Part shown: piece after piece, positions 19,605-30,500 of the stretch
Numbering within the stretch: position 1 is the stretch's first letter
How the letters are laid out: each line of letters opens with the position of its first letter
Assembly: GCA_029582165.1 (NCBI GenBank)
Contig: CM055888.1
Location: 31,387,408 to 31,451,407, forward strand
DNA length: 64,000 nucleotides
Source of the DNA: Portulaca oleracea
Taxonomy: Eukaryota > Streptophyta > Magnoliopsida > Caryophyllales > Portulacaceae
Direction: 5' to 3'
Translations under genes and position numbers: made by a program
Notes under the pieces: generated by a model
Told to the model about the DNA's origin: nothing
Databases searched by the model: none
What the model saw: the letters and a program-made list of their open reading frames with translations, nothing else

Positions 19605-22371
19605 TGCGGACGAAACAGCAATCATCAAAGACTTCCAGTCCAGCGACTTGAATTCCTTTGTTCTTCAGGTAAAAGGGTTCAGGGAACCCGTAGTAGGGGA
19701 AGTCATTACCTTCCTTAACAAACTGCCCATTAAGAGTAAGTGGATAGGGCTTCATCTGGAATAAAGTGGGAGGATTGTCCATCCTCTTTTGTTCAACGAT
19801 AGCCATTTTTGCGAGCCTGACCTCCTTCTCAGTTGGCTTGTAGCCTAAGCCAAACCTCCCCTGTTGCTTGAAGGTCTTGAACACGGGCGGAATTTTGTTC
19901 TTCGAATTCTTCCCTAGCGACATTCCAGGGAAATAACCTTGTTTCTTAAGCATAGCATGTACCTTGGGATTTGAGTAGGGATCGAAGTCAAAAGGTGCTT
20001 CATCCTTGCTCATCATCCTCACAAGTTCAAAGTTGTGGAGTTCTTCATCCATTGAATTGTGCTCCACTTCAAGAGTTGACTGTTTAGGAGTGAAAACAGC
20101 GTTAATAGACTCTCCCGAGATAGTGATCACTTGTCCTTGAACCAGCATTTTCACCTTTTGATGTAGAGTAGATGCTATTGCATTGCACTCATGAAGCCAT
20201 GGCCTCCCTAATAGTAAGTTGAAAGAGGCTGGGATGTCTAGCACCACAAATTCCACATTCCGAGTGACGCTGCCAGTAGTGATTGGCAACACTATAGATC
20301 CGACCGATTTCCGAGGTGAATTGTCATAGGCCCTCAGTTGTACACCATTCTGAGCCAAGTGTTGTTGTTGAACTCCTAATTTTTGCGCCGTCCTCCAAGG
20401 GCACACATTCACAGCTGACCATTGTCTACCAGGACTAGTGGGATAGTTTTGTTGGAGCATTGTACTGTAAGATACGGGGCTTTGTTGTGAGACGCTCCTC
20501 CCTGAGGCAGATCCTCAATCCCAAAAGTAATCATCTCCTGTTGGGTAGTAACATAAGCAACCAACGTTTCGGGAGTTGTCGTAGGGGATACAGTGAGTGT
20601 TGTAAGAGCATCCAACATCTTCTGTCTATGAGCGTGTGACGTGCATATAAGTTGCCATATGGTAACCTCCGCCCTTGTCTTTTTGAGTTGAGAAAGAAGA
20701 GGATCTTCAGGGGAGACCTGATTGTCATTACCGGCCGTTGGTGTTGGGTTAGGAACAGTCACTGGTGTGGTGGTGTTCCTATGGTTGTGGCGGCCAGACC
20801 GAGTAAGAAACGCCACATCATCCGGTTCATCTTTCTCCATCCATTCTGTCTCTCAGAATGCTCATGCTCATCATCCTCATCACTATCCCAAATACCATGG
20901 ATGAATAGACCTTCCGGGAATCCAACTATTTCGGGGACAAGTTGACCTGTTCCACAATCAAGGCAGACGGGTCGAAGCTAAAATCCCCATAGAAAACAGC
21001 ATTTGCATGCTCAGGCATAGGATTACTTTGATTGTTTGGTTTCTTGGCAGCTTTTGACATTGGTAATGTCCCTGCCCTTATCATATCTTCTATTTTGTTC
21101 CTGAGAGTCCAGCATTTCTCAGTGTTATGCCCTCGGCAACGGTGATAGCGGCAAAATTGGTTGGCATCCCAGTTTCTGCCTTTGATTTCTGGCTCTTCTT
21201 TCGGTAAGGGCAAAACCAAGATACCCTTCTTGACTAGACGGTCGAGAGCTTGAGAATAAGGAACATCCAAGGGTGTGTAAGTCTCATACCTCGGTACATA
21301 AGGCCCCTTGCGCTGGATAGAGTTAGTCTCCATAATCTTAGGAGGGTGGCTAGCCGCACTAGTGGCCCTTCTGTTGGAGCTAGACCCTTTCCATCCAGGC
21401 GAAGTGGTCTTATCATTGTGCATCGCCTCTAATTGGACACAAATGTCCTTTAGGTAATCAAATTCCTTTACAACATGGTACCCCAAATGCTTGGACAGAC
21501 TGCTCTTGAGTCCTTGCTTAAAGGTAGATAATTGCAGGCAGAGAGGAATTGTCTCATTGATGTGGGACGACTTTGTATGTCATCTTTCAAAGTAATCCAT
21601 AAAGGACTCATCTTCTCATTGCTTCATGGTGGTTAGGTCATCCACCGTAACTTGCTTCTTCTAGATGCGAGTGTAATGATGGATAAAAGCTTTGAACAGC
21701 TCATTCCAGTTGGCTTTAATTTGGGGTGACAGTGCATGATACCATACCTTTGCTTCTCCGTCTAGGGTGGATGGGAAGACAGTAGAGTATAAGTCGGTAT
21801 CAATCATATTCAAAGGTGTCAGCCTCGTGAACTCTTTAACATGATGAATAGGGTTCTCAGAAGGTTTGAACCTAATATTTGGTACTTTAACTTTGTCAGC
21901 TATCTTCAAGGTTGGTTGAACGGGCAATGGAACCTCCAAGTATTTGTTAGCAAAAGCCGGCACAGAGCTCATTGCTTTGGTGAGGCTTTCTAACTTCTGC
22001 TCAAGGGCCTTAACAGTGGGGTCCCTTGTAAGTTTAGACACTTCAAGCGTGTTAACCTTAGCCTTAGATATCCCCATTCCTCCAGAGTCCGAGGATGTCT
22101 TGATGACTTCAGGTTTAGATTCATATCCTTGCATTTCTTCATCATCCTCTTCAACATTCAGCCCTAATTTGGTGTTGATCTTAGTGATGGCCTGCAACAT
22201 TCCATCCATTACTTGTTGTTGTTCACTCAGCCTTTTGCTCATCTTTTGTTCCTGCTCTAGAGTATTAGCAAACACAAGGCCCTGCATTTTGGTATAAAGC
22301 TCGTCCAAATGCTTCGTGATGTTGACTTCAGTGCTTTGGACCGGGACTTCTTGGAATTGTTCGCCAGACAT
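19605..22371 (-). pseudogene. Tat/Ogre gag-protease with G-patch, broken and truncated
   Basis: I chose the start MSGEQFQEV (22371) because it opens the conserved part. A longer in-frame start at 22539 is possible. A coiled-coil-like region (KQKMSKRLSEQQQ style) leads to the retrotransposon gag domain (PNIRFKPSENP, KVWYHALSPQIKANW, about 21850-21680). Stops at 21661, about 21621 and about 21588 lie in otherwise readable gag. A zinc-knuckle-like CRYHRCRGHNTEKCW is near 21150. After frameshifts the protease shows LVDNG, then one missing base at about 20428, then NVCPWRTAQKLG and FNLLLGRPWLH. A G-patch follows (GYFPGMSLGKN and GRFGLGYKPT, about 19950-19820). Readable Tat protein ends VFDDCCF at about 19610, where the Athila LTR begins. 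Tat pol is absent. Confidence 0.8.
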
Positions 22372-23800
22372 GATGCAGTCACTAGTTGCAGATGGATCGT
22401 AATGTGGGTTCAGAATCAAACGACCAATTCGTGGATCTCGAATACGGGCTCGGAGTCGATCACCAATGATATCTGCATGGAAATTCAAAGCTAGAACACT
22501 TGATGACATACTCTGACACATACTACCCGATGCATGCATGCCCTAAGAGACCTATATGATCCTAACTGACTCGACACATATATGCTGACACAAAGGACTC
22601 ACCCACTTTTCGGGAGTGCATGACCTAACTCTATATGGACCACTGGAAAAAGCATTATAAAGGGCCGAATAAAGTCAAACATAGCGAGCGGGTCATAAAT
22701 TGATGAGTTCAAGTCAGTGTTTCTCAATTCGGATGGGCCTAAACCATAGGCCGACCGTTTTAAGGAGAAACCGTAACTTGCCCAACAACTTAGACAACTC
22801 AAGCCATAATGACTATTATGTGGACTAGAATAATGCTTAACAAGACTGACGACCTAGCTTTTTTTATTTACCTTCCTTCTTTTTTTTATCGCCTTTTTAT
22901 TATTATTTTTTTTTAGTCGAGGAAAATGGATATTGTAAAGGATTGAATAAAGTCAACAATAAACGAGTCATAATTAATTTATTGGTTTAATCAACAAATC
23001 CAATAAGGTTGGGCCTAACAACGGGCCGACCATAACAAATGACTATTATGCAATCTAAAACGCTATCCATTAACTTTGTTGAACTTTTTTTTAATTAATT
23101 AATTTTGGACCTTCATTAAGAGAATTTCGTAAAGGACCATATAATAACATCAAAGGTGAGTCGATTTTTATTTATTAATTAAAATAATCACCCTTCTAGC
23201 ATTAATGGGCCTTTCCACTTGGGCTAACCAATGATGCCTTTGGAGTTAATTATTCTAATTAATAAGTAATTATTTTCTCAACCCAATGAATTTTATATGG
23301 ACTAGAACAAAACCTCCAAACTAGGGTCGACTTTAAGACAAAAGGAAAAAGGGGAAGGGATAGCACATAGCACATAGCATACACATGAAGGGACACTCTA
23401 AATCAAGGCTCTATGTTCATGGATTTTTCTATGGTTGGATTTCATGGCCTACCGCATGTTTTCATCTCCGTTCTCCGTACCCGAGGGTAGGGAGTGTGAG
23501 GTATTTCTCAAAGAACTTCAAGGAAGCCCTATGAGTGTAACGCGGGGAGAGAGGGGACCAAATGCTTGGCGATGTAGGGTGCATCCCATAAATAGCGGCC
23601 TGCCCGCTCTCGAGGGAATCAACTAGGTATAACTTATCCGTCGCCTTTGTGCTAACGTGTCAAAAGATGCGATTAGTGGCCCGGTATGCAAAGGATGCCT
23701 AAAAGAAGAATTATAAAATTGCGAAAATAATCAACTTCTCCCTTTTACAATTTCAATTTAATTCGATTTTTTCAAGTTTTACCCTCTTTTTAAGTTTAAG
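22372..23800. other. Tat 5' leader (minus strand)
   Basis: Long leader between the primer site and gag, as is common in Tat/Ogre elements. It has a T-rich tract at 22860-22915. I see no conserved frame. Minus-strand ORF 22802-22599 lacks any domain and is not called. Confidence 0.6.
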
Positions 23801-23818
23801 TCCCCAGTGGAGTCGCCA
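23801..23818 (-). other. Primer binding site (tRNA-Arg type)
   Basis: The minus strand reads TGGCGACTCCACTGGGGA three bases inside the end of the 5' LTR. TGGCGACTC followed by TGGGGA is the usual tRNA-Arg primer site of Tat/Ogre elements, and it fixes the element's orientation. Confidence 0.85.
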
Positions 23819-23821
23819 ATC

Positions 23822-25345
23822 TGTAGGACCCGGAAAATTCCCGTTCGGGGGAGATTGTTTCGGATGCGCTACTTAAACGATCGGGAGCCGACTAAGGTTG
23901 CTTAATCCTTAAATAAGGATATTTTTATTTTATGAAATTCATTTTCGGGGTGATGAAACTTTATTTATTTTACAAATCCATTTTTTATTATTTAAATATT
24001 GAAATTACACCAAAAATATATTAAATATAACTTAAAATCGGCCCAAACAACAAATTCAGGCCCAAAAGAAAGTAACACCGGATAAGGATCAAAACTCACT
24101 GGTTTTGGCCACTGGATCAGCCATCCGCTTTCCTGGGCCAGAGAAAGTGAGTTAGGAACAATAAAACCCGCACGGGTTTTATCGTTTCATGGCCCACTTT
24201 TTCTCGGCTTTAGCCTTGAATGTGATGAATGGGAAATGTTAAGTCATTTTTAATTACTTTTAATGTAAATTCAAATGTTAAATAATTAAACAGATTATAA
24301 AAAGAACAAGAGTCGCCAGCCGATTTAAGGAAACCGACAAACCATAAAATTAATAAAAATGACTCCGGTCTACAAAACCCGATTCTAAGTCCGGGGGTAA
24401 GGTTACGAATCCGAGAATTAAAATAATTCTCGAATTCGCCTGTTAGAAAACAGACTCTACTAAAATCGACATTAAAATGAAAAGGAGCGGGGAGAAGTTT
24501 AATTAATTTCGCAAGTTTATATTCTTAATCATGCAATATAAAGAATGGGGTTTTTGGTTTACAAAATATGCACATATATGTAAAGTAAAGTATGAATTAC
24601 ATGATTAAATAATAATAACGAAAAGGAACAAATAGCGAACCTCTTTGATTTAGGAGCCCGAATGCGCCGGTTGAAAAAGAACCTTGTCTTTGCCTTGACC
24701 TTTGGACCTTGATAGAAATATGGAAGTGGTTTAGAAAAGTGGTGTTAGGATGATAATATGGACGATAGGATTTTGAGAGAGTTTTGGTATGGAATTTGAG
24801 TATAATGATGATGGTTGATGAGAATTTAGTAGAGTAAGGGTAGTAGAGGGGTGATTGTTGATGGAAATGAATGGAATGGAGGGGGGTATTTATAGGTGAA
24901 TGAGGTGAGGTTTAGGAGGGAAATGGAGAGAAAATCAAGGGGACACATCCCCATGATCATGCCATTCAATCACAAAAGTCAAGGGAAGAAGTCAAATGTA
25001 CATGGGGCTAATATCATGGGAGGGTGATCAAAGGATTTTGGCGTCGGATCATTGAATATAAACCCGCACGGCTTTTCTCAATCTGGCACACGGATTGCTG
25101 ACGTAAGCAACGCCAAAACGACGCGCTTCAAGGAGTACAAAACCCGCGCGGGTTTTGTAGTGTCTGGGCCGGGAGCGCCTTGGGCCTATTCTGGCTCTGG
25201 GCCGACTACTTTAACTAAAACCCGTGCGGGTTTTCCTTCTGGTACTTGGCCGGCTTGGGTTTGTTTTGCTTGTTTTGCTTATTACCTGGCCCAAATGATT
25301 TATTGATAAGCCGGGATTATATTGATGCAAATCCCGGTGTCTACA
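23822..25345 (-). repeat. Tat 5' LTR (1524 bp, complete)
   Basis: On the minus strand it runs TGTAGACACCGGG to GGGTCCTACA. It contains four CG-palindromes of the type AAAACCCGCGCGGGTTTT (24161-24182, about 25058-25076, 25137-25158 and 25217-25234); the one at 25137-25158 is perfect over 22 bp. A TATA-like CTATAAATACC on the minus strand lies near 24885-24895, downstream of three of the palindromes. Confidence 0.9.
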
Positions 25346-25726
25346 CTTACTATTAAAAGTATTAGTGTCAAAAATTATAAGAAATACTAATTTGGTACAT
25401 GGTAAGACATGTGTCTTATATAAACTAGATATTATGCTCGTCCGTTAGACAGGGTAATTACTAAAACATTCATTTTATTTTTGTTAAAATGAAAAGGTTG
25501 TAATTTTCTGATTGAATTTTTTGTTGCATATTTAATAATATCTCCTCATATAATTTAGAGAAATTGGATTCTGATAATACGAACTTTATAAGACTAAATA
25601 ATATGAACTTTGGATTTGGTGATTATTAATACGAACTTTGACCCCCTGTTGCCCTGAACAGTACGCCACCGAGTAAAGTTGAACTTAATTCGGTGGCATG
25701 CTGACGTGGCAGCAGAGGAAGGGTGT
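25346..25726. other. Flank between the Tat element and MULE-2
   Basis: It begins with the CTTAC target duplication (25346-25350). It is AT-rich with a degenerate repeat of AATACGAACTTTG-like words at about 25577, 25600 and 25628. I see no gene. Confidence 0.5.
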
Positions 25727-26043
25727 ATGTCGCCCACCTTTTTACTAATGTCGGCCCCCAAAAGACTTTTTTGCCTTTCTCATCTCCCTCTCCTCTCCCT
25801 CTCTCTAAATTTTCTCTCAATTCTCTCTAACCAACTCCCTCTCAAAGTTCATTAAAATTGTTTTTAAGGTCTTGAAATTGAACCTAAAAATGTCAATAGA
25901 TGGAGACAAATCAAGTGAAGAAGAAAAGGTTAGTTTGTAAATTTTAATTTTATAAAAATTGCTTGAATTTTAAAAATTTCCAAAAATGGACGGTTGCCGC
26001 GTAAAAGTTTCACCAGTGACGGCGGCGTTGCCGCACGCCAGTC

Positions 26044-26345
26044 GTGGCGGATCCGCGGCAGTTGTCGCGTGAACAGTGTGGTGGTGACGGTGGCTGTGCC
26101 GCACTGTTCATGCGACAACCACCGGGGAGCTGCCGCGATCGGCGTGCGGCAACGCCGCCGTCGCCGGTGAATCTGTTACACGGCAACCGTGTGTGGGATT
26201 TCAAAATTAGTGTTGACTGGACTTCAACATGACCCGTGTTGACCTCAACGCGACCCGTGTTGACCTCAACGCGACCCGTGTTGACCTCAACGCGACCCGT
26301 GTTGACCTCAACACGGTCCGTGTTAGCTTAACACGGTCCATGTTG
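26044..26345. repeat. GC-rich hairpin and 21-bp minisatellite in MULE-2 intron 1
   Basis: Arms GTTGTCGCGTGAACAGTG (26061-26078) and CACTGTTCATGCGACAAC (26102-26119) match at 17 of 18 positions. From 26231 the 21-bp unit GACCCGTGTTGACCTCAACG plus C repeats four times, followed by ACACGGTCCGTGTT. Related hairpins and ACACGGNCCGTGT words occur in the same intron of MULE-1 (982-1083, 1160-1200) and in MULE-3. Confidence 0.75.
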
Positions 26346-26712
26346 ACCCAGTGCATACTTTTTGTGTTCTCCGAACACCAACACGACTCGTGTCACGCCT
26401 GACACGGACCATGTTGAGTCCATTTTCCTTATGAAGCTTAATATTGACCTAATGTTAATATTTTAAATTGTTTTTATTTTTATTATTAATGTTATAAGTT
26501 ATTATTTTTATTATAAATAATGTGTTTATTATTGATGTTATTATTTTTATTATTAATGTGATTGTTATTATTATTTTTATTAATGTTATTGTTATTATTA
26601 TTGTTACTGTTATTATTAATGTTATAAGTTATTATTATTGTTAGTATTATTATTATTAATTAGTAGGGTTATATTTGGTATTAGATATATATTATTTTTT
26701 AACAAATGTTGT

Positions 26713-27492
26713 TGAAGAGACCCTGTTACACTTGAGGACCTCATCTCTGAAGCTGCCGAGGACCTCCAGTACAAACGCTGCGATTTTGTTTGAAAAGCAT
26801 GACAAAATTCATTTTGGGAAGTATCCACCAAAACCCTAAATGAATATTCTATCATATACTTTCTGATTTGATAGACTAACGATTTCTTCCTTCTTTGTAG
26901 AACTTCAAGTTTTGTAAAGGAAATCAAGAATATCCGAAGGGCATAAGAGATTGACAAGATAAAGCACAAAAAGGAAATTATTCTCATCAAGATCTTGGAG
27001 TCATTGCTACTTCAGTCTTTATACCATTCGAAGACTTCTTCTTTTGTATCGATTTCCAGGCAAGTAAATCAGTTGTAGGAGTTTTGTGAAAGAAAACTCT
27101 GAGTGTAGGAATATTGAGTGAATATTCTGAGTGTAACCACATTTGTGTTGTGGTGAGTTTTGTAACCAGTGGTCTAACTGGTGAGGACCTCCTGAGGTCG
27201 TAAGTTTGGTTGAGTCCAGTGAACCTCTGCTGAGTGAGGTCACTGTTTGTAATCGCCTCTTCCGTGAGGCATCAAGAACAGAAGACGTCTGCAAGGTCTT
27301 CTGTCCTAGTAAACTGGTTTGAGGACCTCATAGTCTTCTTATCAGCTGAGTTGTAACCTTTCTCCTTCTAAGCACTTTTGTTCAATAATAAAGAAGTATT
27401 TTTCAGTATTTAAAAGTGCTATTAATCTAAGTTGTGTTGATTGAAGTGCAGATTTTTTACATAACCCTAATCACCCCCCAGGGTTATTTCAA
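26713..27492 (+). repeat. copia-1 5' LTR (780 bp)
   Basis: It contains GAGGACCTC at 26734, 26758, 27183 and 27321, plus GAGGTC at 27194 and 27236. An AATAATAAAG polyadenylation-like signal lies at about 27384. Confidence 0.95.
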
Positions 27493-27494
27493 TT

Positions 27495-27506
27495 GGTATC
27501 AGAGCA
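27495..27506 (+). other. copia-1 primer binding site
   Basis: TGGTATCAGAGC lies two bases after the 5' LTR. This is the standard site complementary to plant initiator tRNA-Met. Confidence 0.95.
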
Positions 27507-27548
27507 GGTCCACAGATCTTAAGAGTCTAACAACTCGTGGTAAAGATC

Positions 27549-30500
27549 ATGGCCGACCTTAACACAACTGAAGCTCCCCAAGGACGCTCATGGACAAGAG
27601 CGCCCCTCCTCACTGGTGAAAACTATAGGATGTGGAAGAGACAGATGGAAATCTTCCTCAGAGATCAAGATGAGGACCTCTGGACTGTAGTCACAGAAGG
27701 AGATTTTCCTACTCCTACAAAGAAGAATGCTGCAAATCAAGATATCCCAAAAGAAAGAGTTGACATGACAGCCGAGGAGCTCACAACCTTGGGAAAAAAT
27801 ATTCGTGCTTTAAATCTATTATATTGCAGTTTGAATCCTAATGATTTTGAACATGTCTCAAATTGTGAAAGTGCCAAACAGGTTTGGGAATATCTAGTAA
27901 CCTCATATGAGGGTACAAGCCAAGTTAAAGACATCAAACTGGACATCCTTGTTCAGAAATATGAAGGCTTCAAAATGGAAGAGAATGAGTCAATTGAAGA
28001 GATGTACAAGAGATTTAGCAGCATTGCTAACCACCTCAAGTCACTTGGCAAAAACTACTCCAATGAGGAACAAGTCAGAAAAGTCCTCAGATGCCTGCCG
28101 CAGAAAAAGTGGGGCCCAAAAGTCACAGTCATTGAGGAAGCACAAAATTTGAAAGTCCTCAAGTTGGAAGAACTCATTGGGAAACTATTGGCTCATGAGA
28201 TCCAATTAAGCGACCTCACAGAGCCTAAAGGAATTGCCCTCAAAGCAACCCGAGAATCTGATGATGAATCATATGAGGATGAAGAAGAAACAATGGCTAT
28301 GCTGGCAAGAGGGTTCAGGAAGCTATACAAGAAAAATCCAACCTTTCGAGGCTACCTCAAGGATGGACAGTACAGAAAACCAAAAGGTAAGGCCCCTATG
28401 AAAGAAGAATATGACCCGTTTACATGTTATGGATGTGGCAGCACAGAGCACTTGGTCAATGACTGTCCTCACTCAAGGAAAAACAAGGAAAGAAGGAACA
28501 TGAGGCCCAGACAACAGCAACGTAGGGCAATGCTTGCAACTTGGAGTGACAGTGACTCAAGTGAGGATAACAGTGACGTTGATGAGGTTGCAAATGTTTG
28601 TCTAATGACTCAACTGAATGAGGAACCAGAAACGTCCTCATCACAAGAAGAGGTAAGCATTGATGACCTCCTCAATCTCTCACCTTTACATCTTGCTTAT
28701 AAGTGTCTACATCTTTTTAAATATTCCAAGTTACTGATAGAAAGAATCAAATATCTCACTAAGCATGTTCAAAGTCTCAGTGATGCCAATAATAACCTAA
28801 GTTCTCAAAATGACCTCCTCTTTACAGAAAGCAATAGATTATCTCTTGAGGTCAAAGACTGCTACAAAACCATCACTCAATTATCCAATAAGGCAGTCAC
28901 CGCTTCTTATCCCTACAACAATAAGTTGGCCTTCACAACTCCTCCCTTTCAACCTCAGACTAAATATCCCACAAATCAGCCTCCAAGAGGACCTCTTCTC
29001 CCTACTCCTAAATAGACCCCTCACAGAAAGCAGCATCACAAAAACTGCCCTAAAGCCTTTGCTCAAAAGACCTCTCGAAACCACCATCCCAGATCACCAA
29101 AGACCTCAAGGTTCCCTCAAAAGACCTCCCCTACACAAAAGATCTCTCGAGATACCTCTCCTAACTCTCCTAAATCCTCAGGATTTTTTCAAGTTGGTGA
29201 GACTTGGATCCCTAAACCCAATGTTACAACATGTCTGTCAAATTCCATGAAAGGTATAATGTCCTCTGATGCAGGTGTGCCTCAAAACTCACAGCGACCT
29301 ATGGTATTTGGACAACGGTTGCTCTCGTCACATGACCGGAGATCCAACCAAGTTTTGCGAATTGAAATCCAGCAAAACCGGGAAAGTTACATTTGGAGAC
29401 AAAAGCCAAGGCAAGATCCTCGACATTGGGAAGGTCGGTAAGGACCAGAACAACTCCTTGCATGATGTATATCTAGTAGAGGGTATAGAGTATAATTTGC
29501 TCAGTATATCTCAGTATATCTCAGTTCTGTAATAAAGGTTATAGAGTCAGTTTTGATAAAAGTGCTTGTGTAGTGTCTTCTGAGTCGCATCATGTCTTAT
29601 TACATGGTCATCGCCTGAACAATGTTTATGTTATAGATCTTAGTATGCCTCTTGAGGACCTTTCCTGCCTTAAGGCTGGAACTGAGGAAACATGGTTATG
29701 GCACCGCCGCCTAGGCCATGTTAGCATGAAAACATTACAAAAGCTGCATAAGTCAGACCTAGTCCGAGGTCTCCCACCTCATAAATATGAGAAAGATCGG
29801 GTCTGTGATGCATGTGCAAAAGGTAAACAGACCAGAACCTCCTTTAAACCTATCAAGTCTGTGACCACCTCAAAATGTCTTGACCTCCTTCACATGGATC
29901 TCTGTGGTCCTATTCCTTACAAAAGTCTTGGAGGAAGCTCATATATCTTTGTTGTAATAGATGATTTTTCAAGATTTACGTGGGTGTTCTTTTTGAAAAG
30001 TAAAACATAAGCATTTGAGAACTTCTCCAACCTCTACAAGAAACTCAAGGTCCTCACAGGTAATTCTGTCAAAGCTATAAGGACTGATCATGGAAAGGAG
30101 TTCGATAACAAAGACATGTTTGGAGCATTCTGTGCCGAAATGGGTATAACTCACAATTTTTCTGCCCCAAGAACTCCTCAACAAAATGGAGTTGTTGAAA
30201 GAAAGAATCGCACCTTGGAGGATATGACAAGAACAATTATCCGTGACAACAACCTCCCAAAATTCCTATGGGCAGAAATCATCAATCGGTGCACCATCCG
30301 ATCTATTCTGAAAAAGACCCCATATGAATTATTCAAAGGAAAGGCACCTAACATTGGTCACCTCAAGGCACTTGGATGTAAATGCTTTGTCCACATCAAT
30401 GGAAAAAGACAAATCAGTAAGTTTGATGCTCGAAGTGAAGAAGGAATTTTTGTTGGATATTCTTCTACAAGCAAAGCCTATAGAGTTTACCTCAAATCCT

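Larger units (their letters stand above)
10123..25345 (-). mobile_element. Tat/Ogre-type Ty3/gypsy retrotransposon, invaded and deleted
   Basis: Read on the minus strand the 5' LTR (25345-23822) begins TGTAGACACCGGGATTTGC and ends CGGGTCCTACA. A tRNA-Arg-type primer site, a long leader and a gag-protease region with a G-patch follow. The 3' LTR (partial) is at 11352-10123. CTTAC target duplications flank the whole (10118-10122, 25346-25350). From about 19605 down to 11353 the Tat sequence is replaced by a plus-strand Athila-like fragment, and Tat reverse transcriptase, RNase H and integrase are absent. The simplest history is Athila insertion into Tat, then one deletion spanning Tat pol, the Athila front half and 252 bp of the Tat 3' LTR. 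Confidence 0.85.

Noticed and set aside
20652..20945. Plus-strand ORFs over the Tat gag-pro region
   Set aside because: Antisense of a region with clear minus-strand gag, protease and G-patch motifs.
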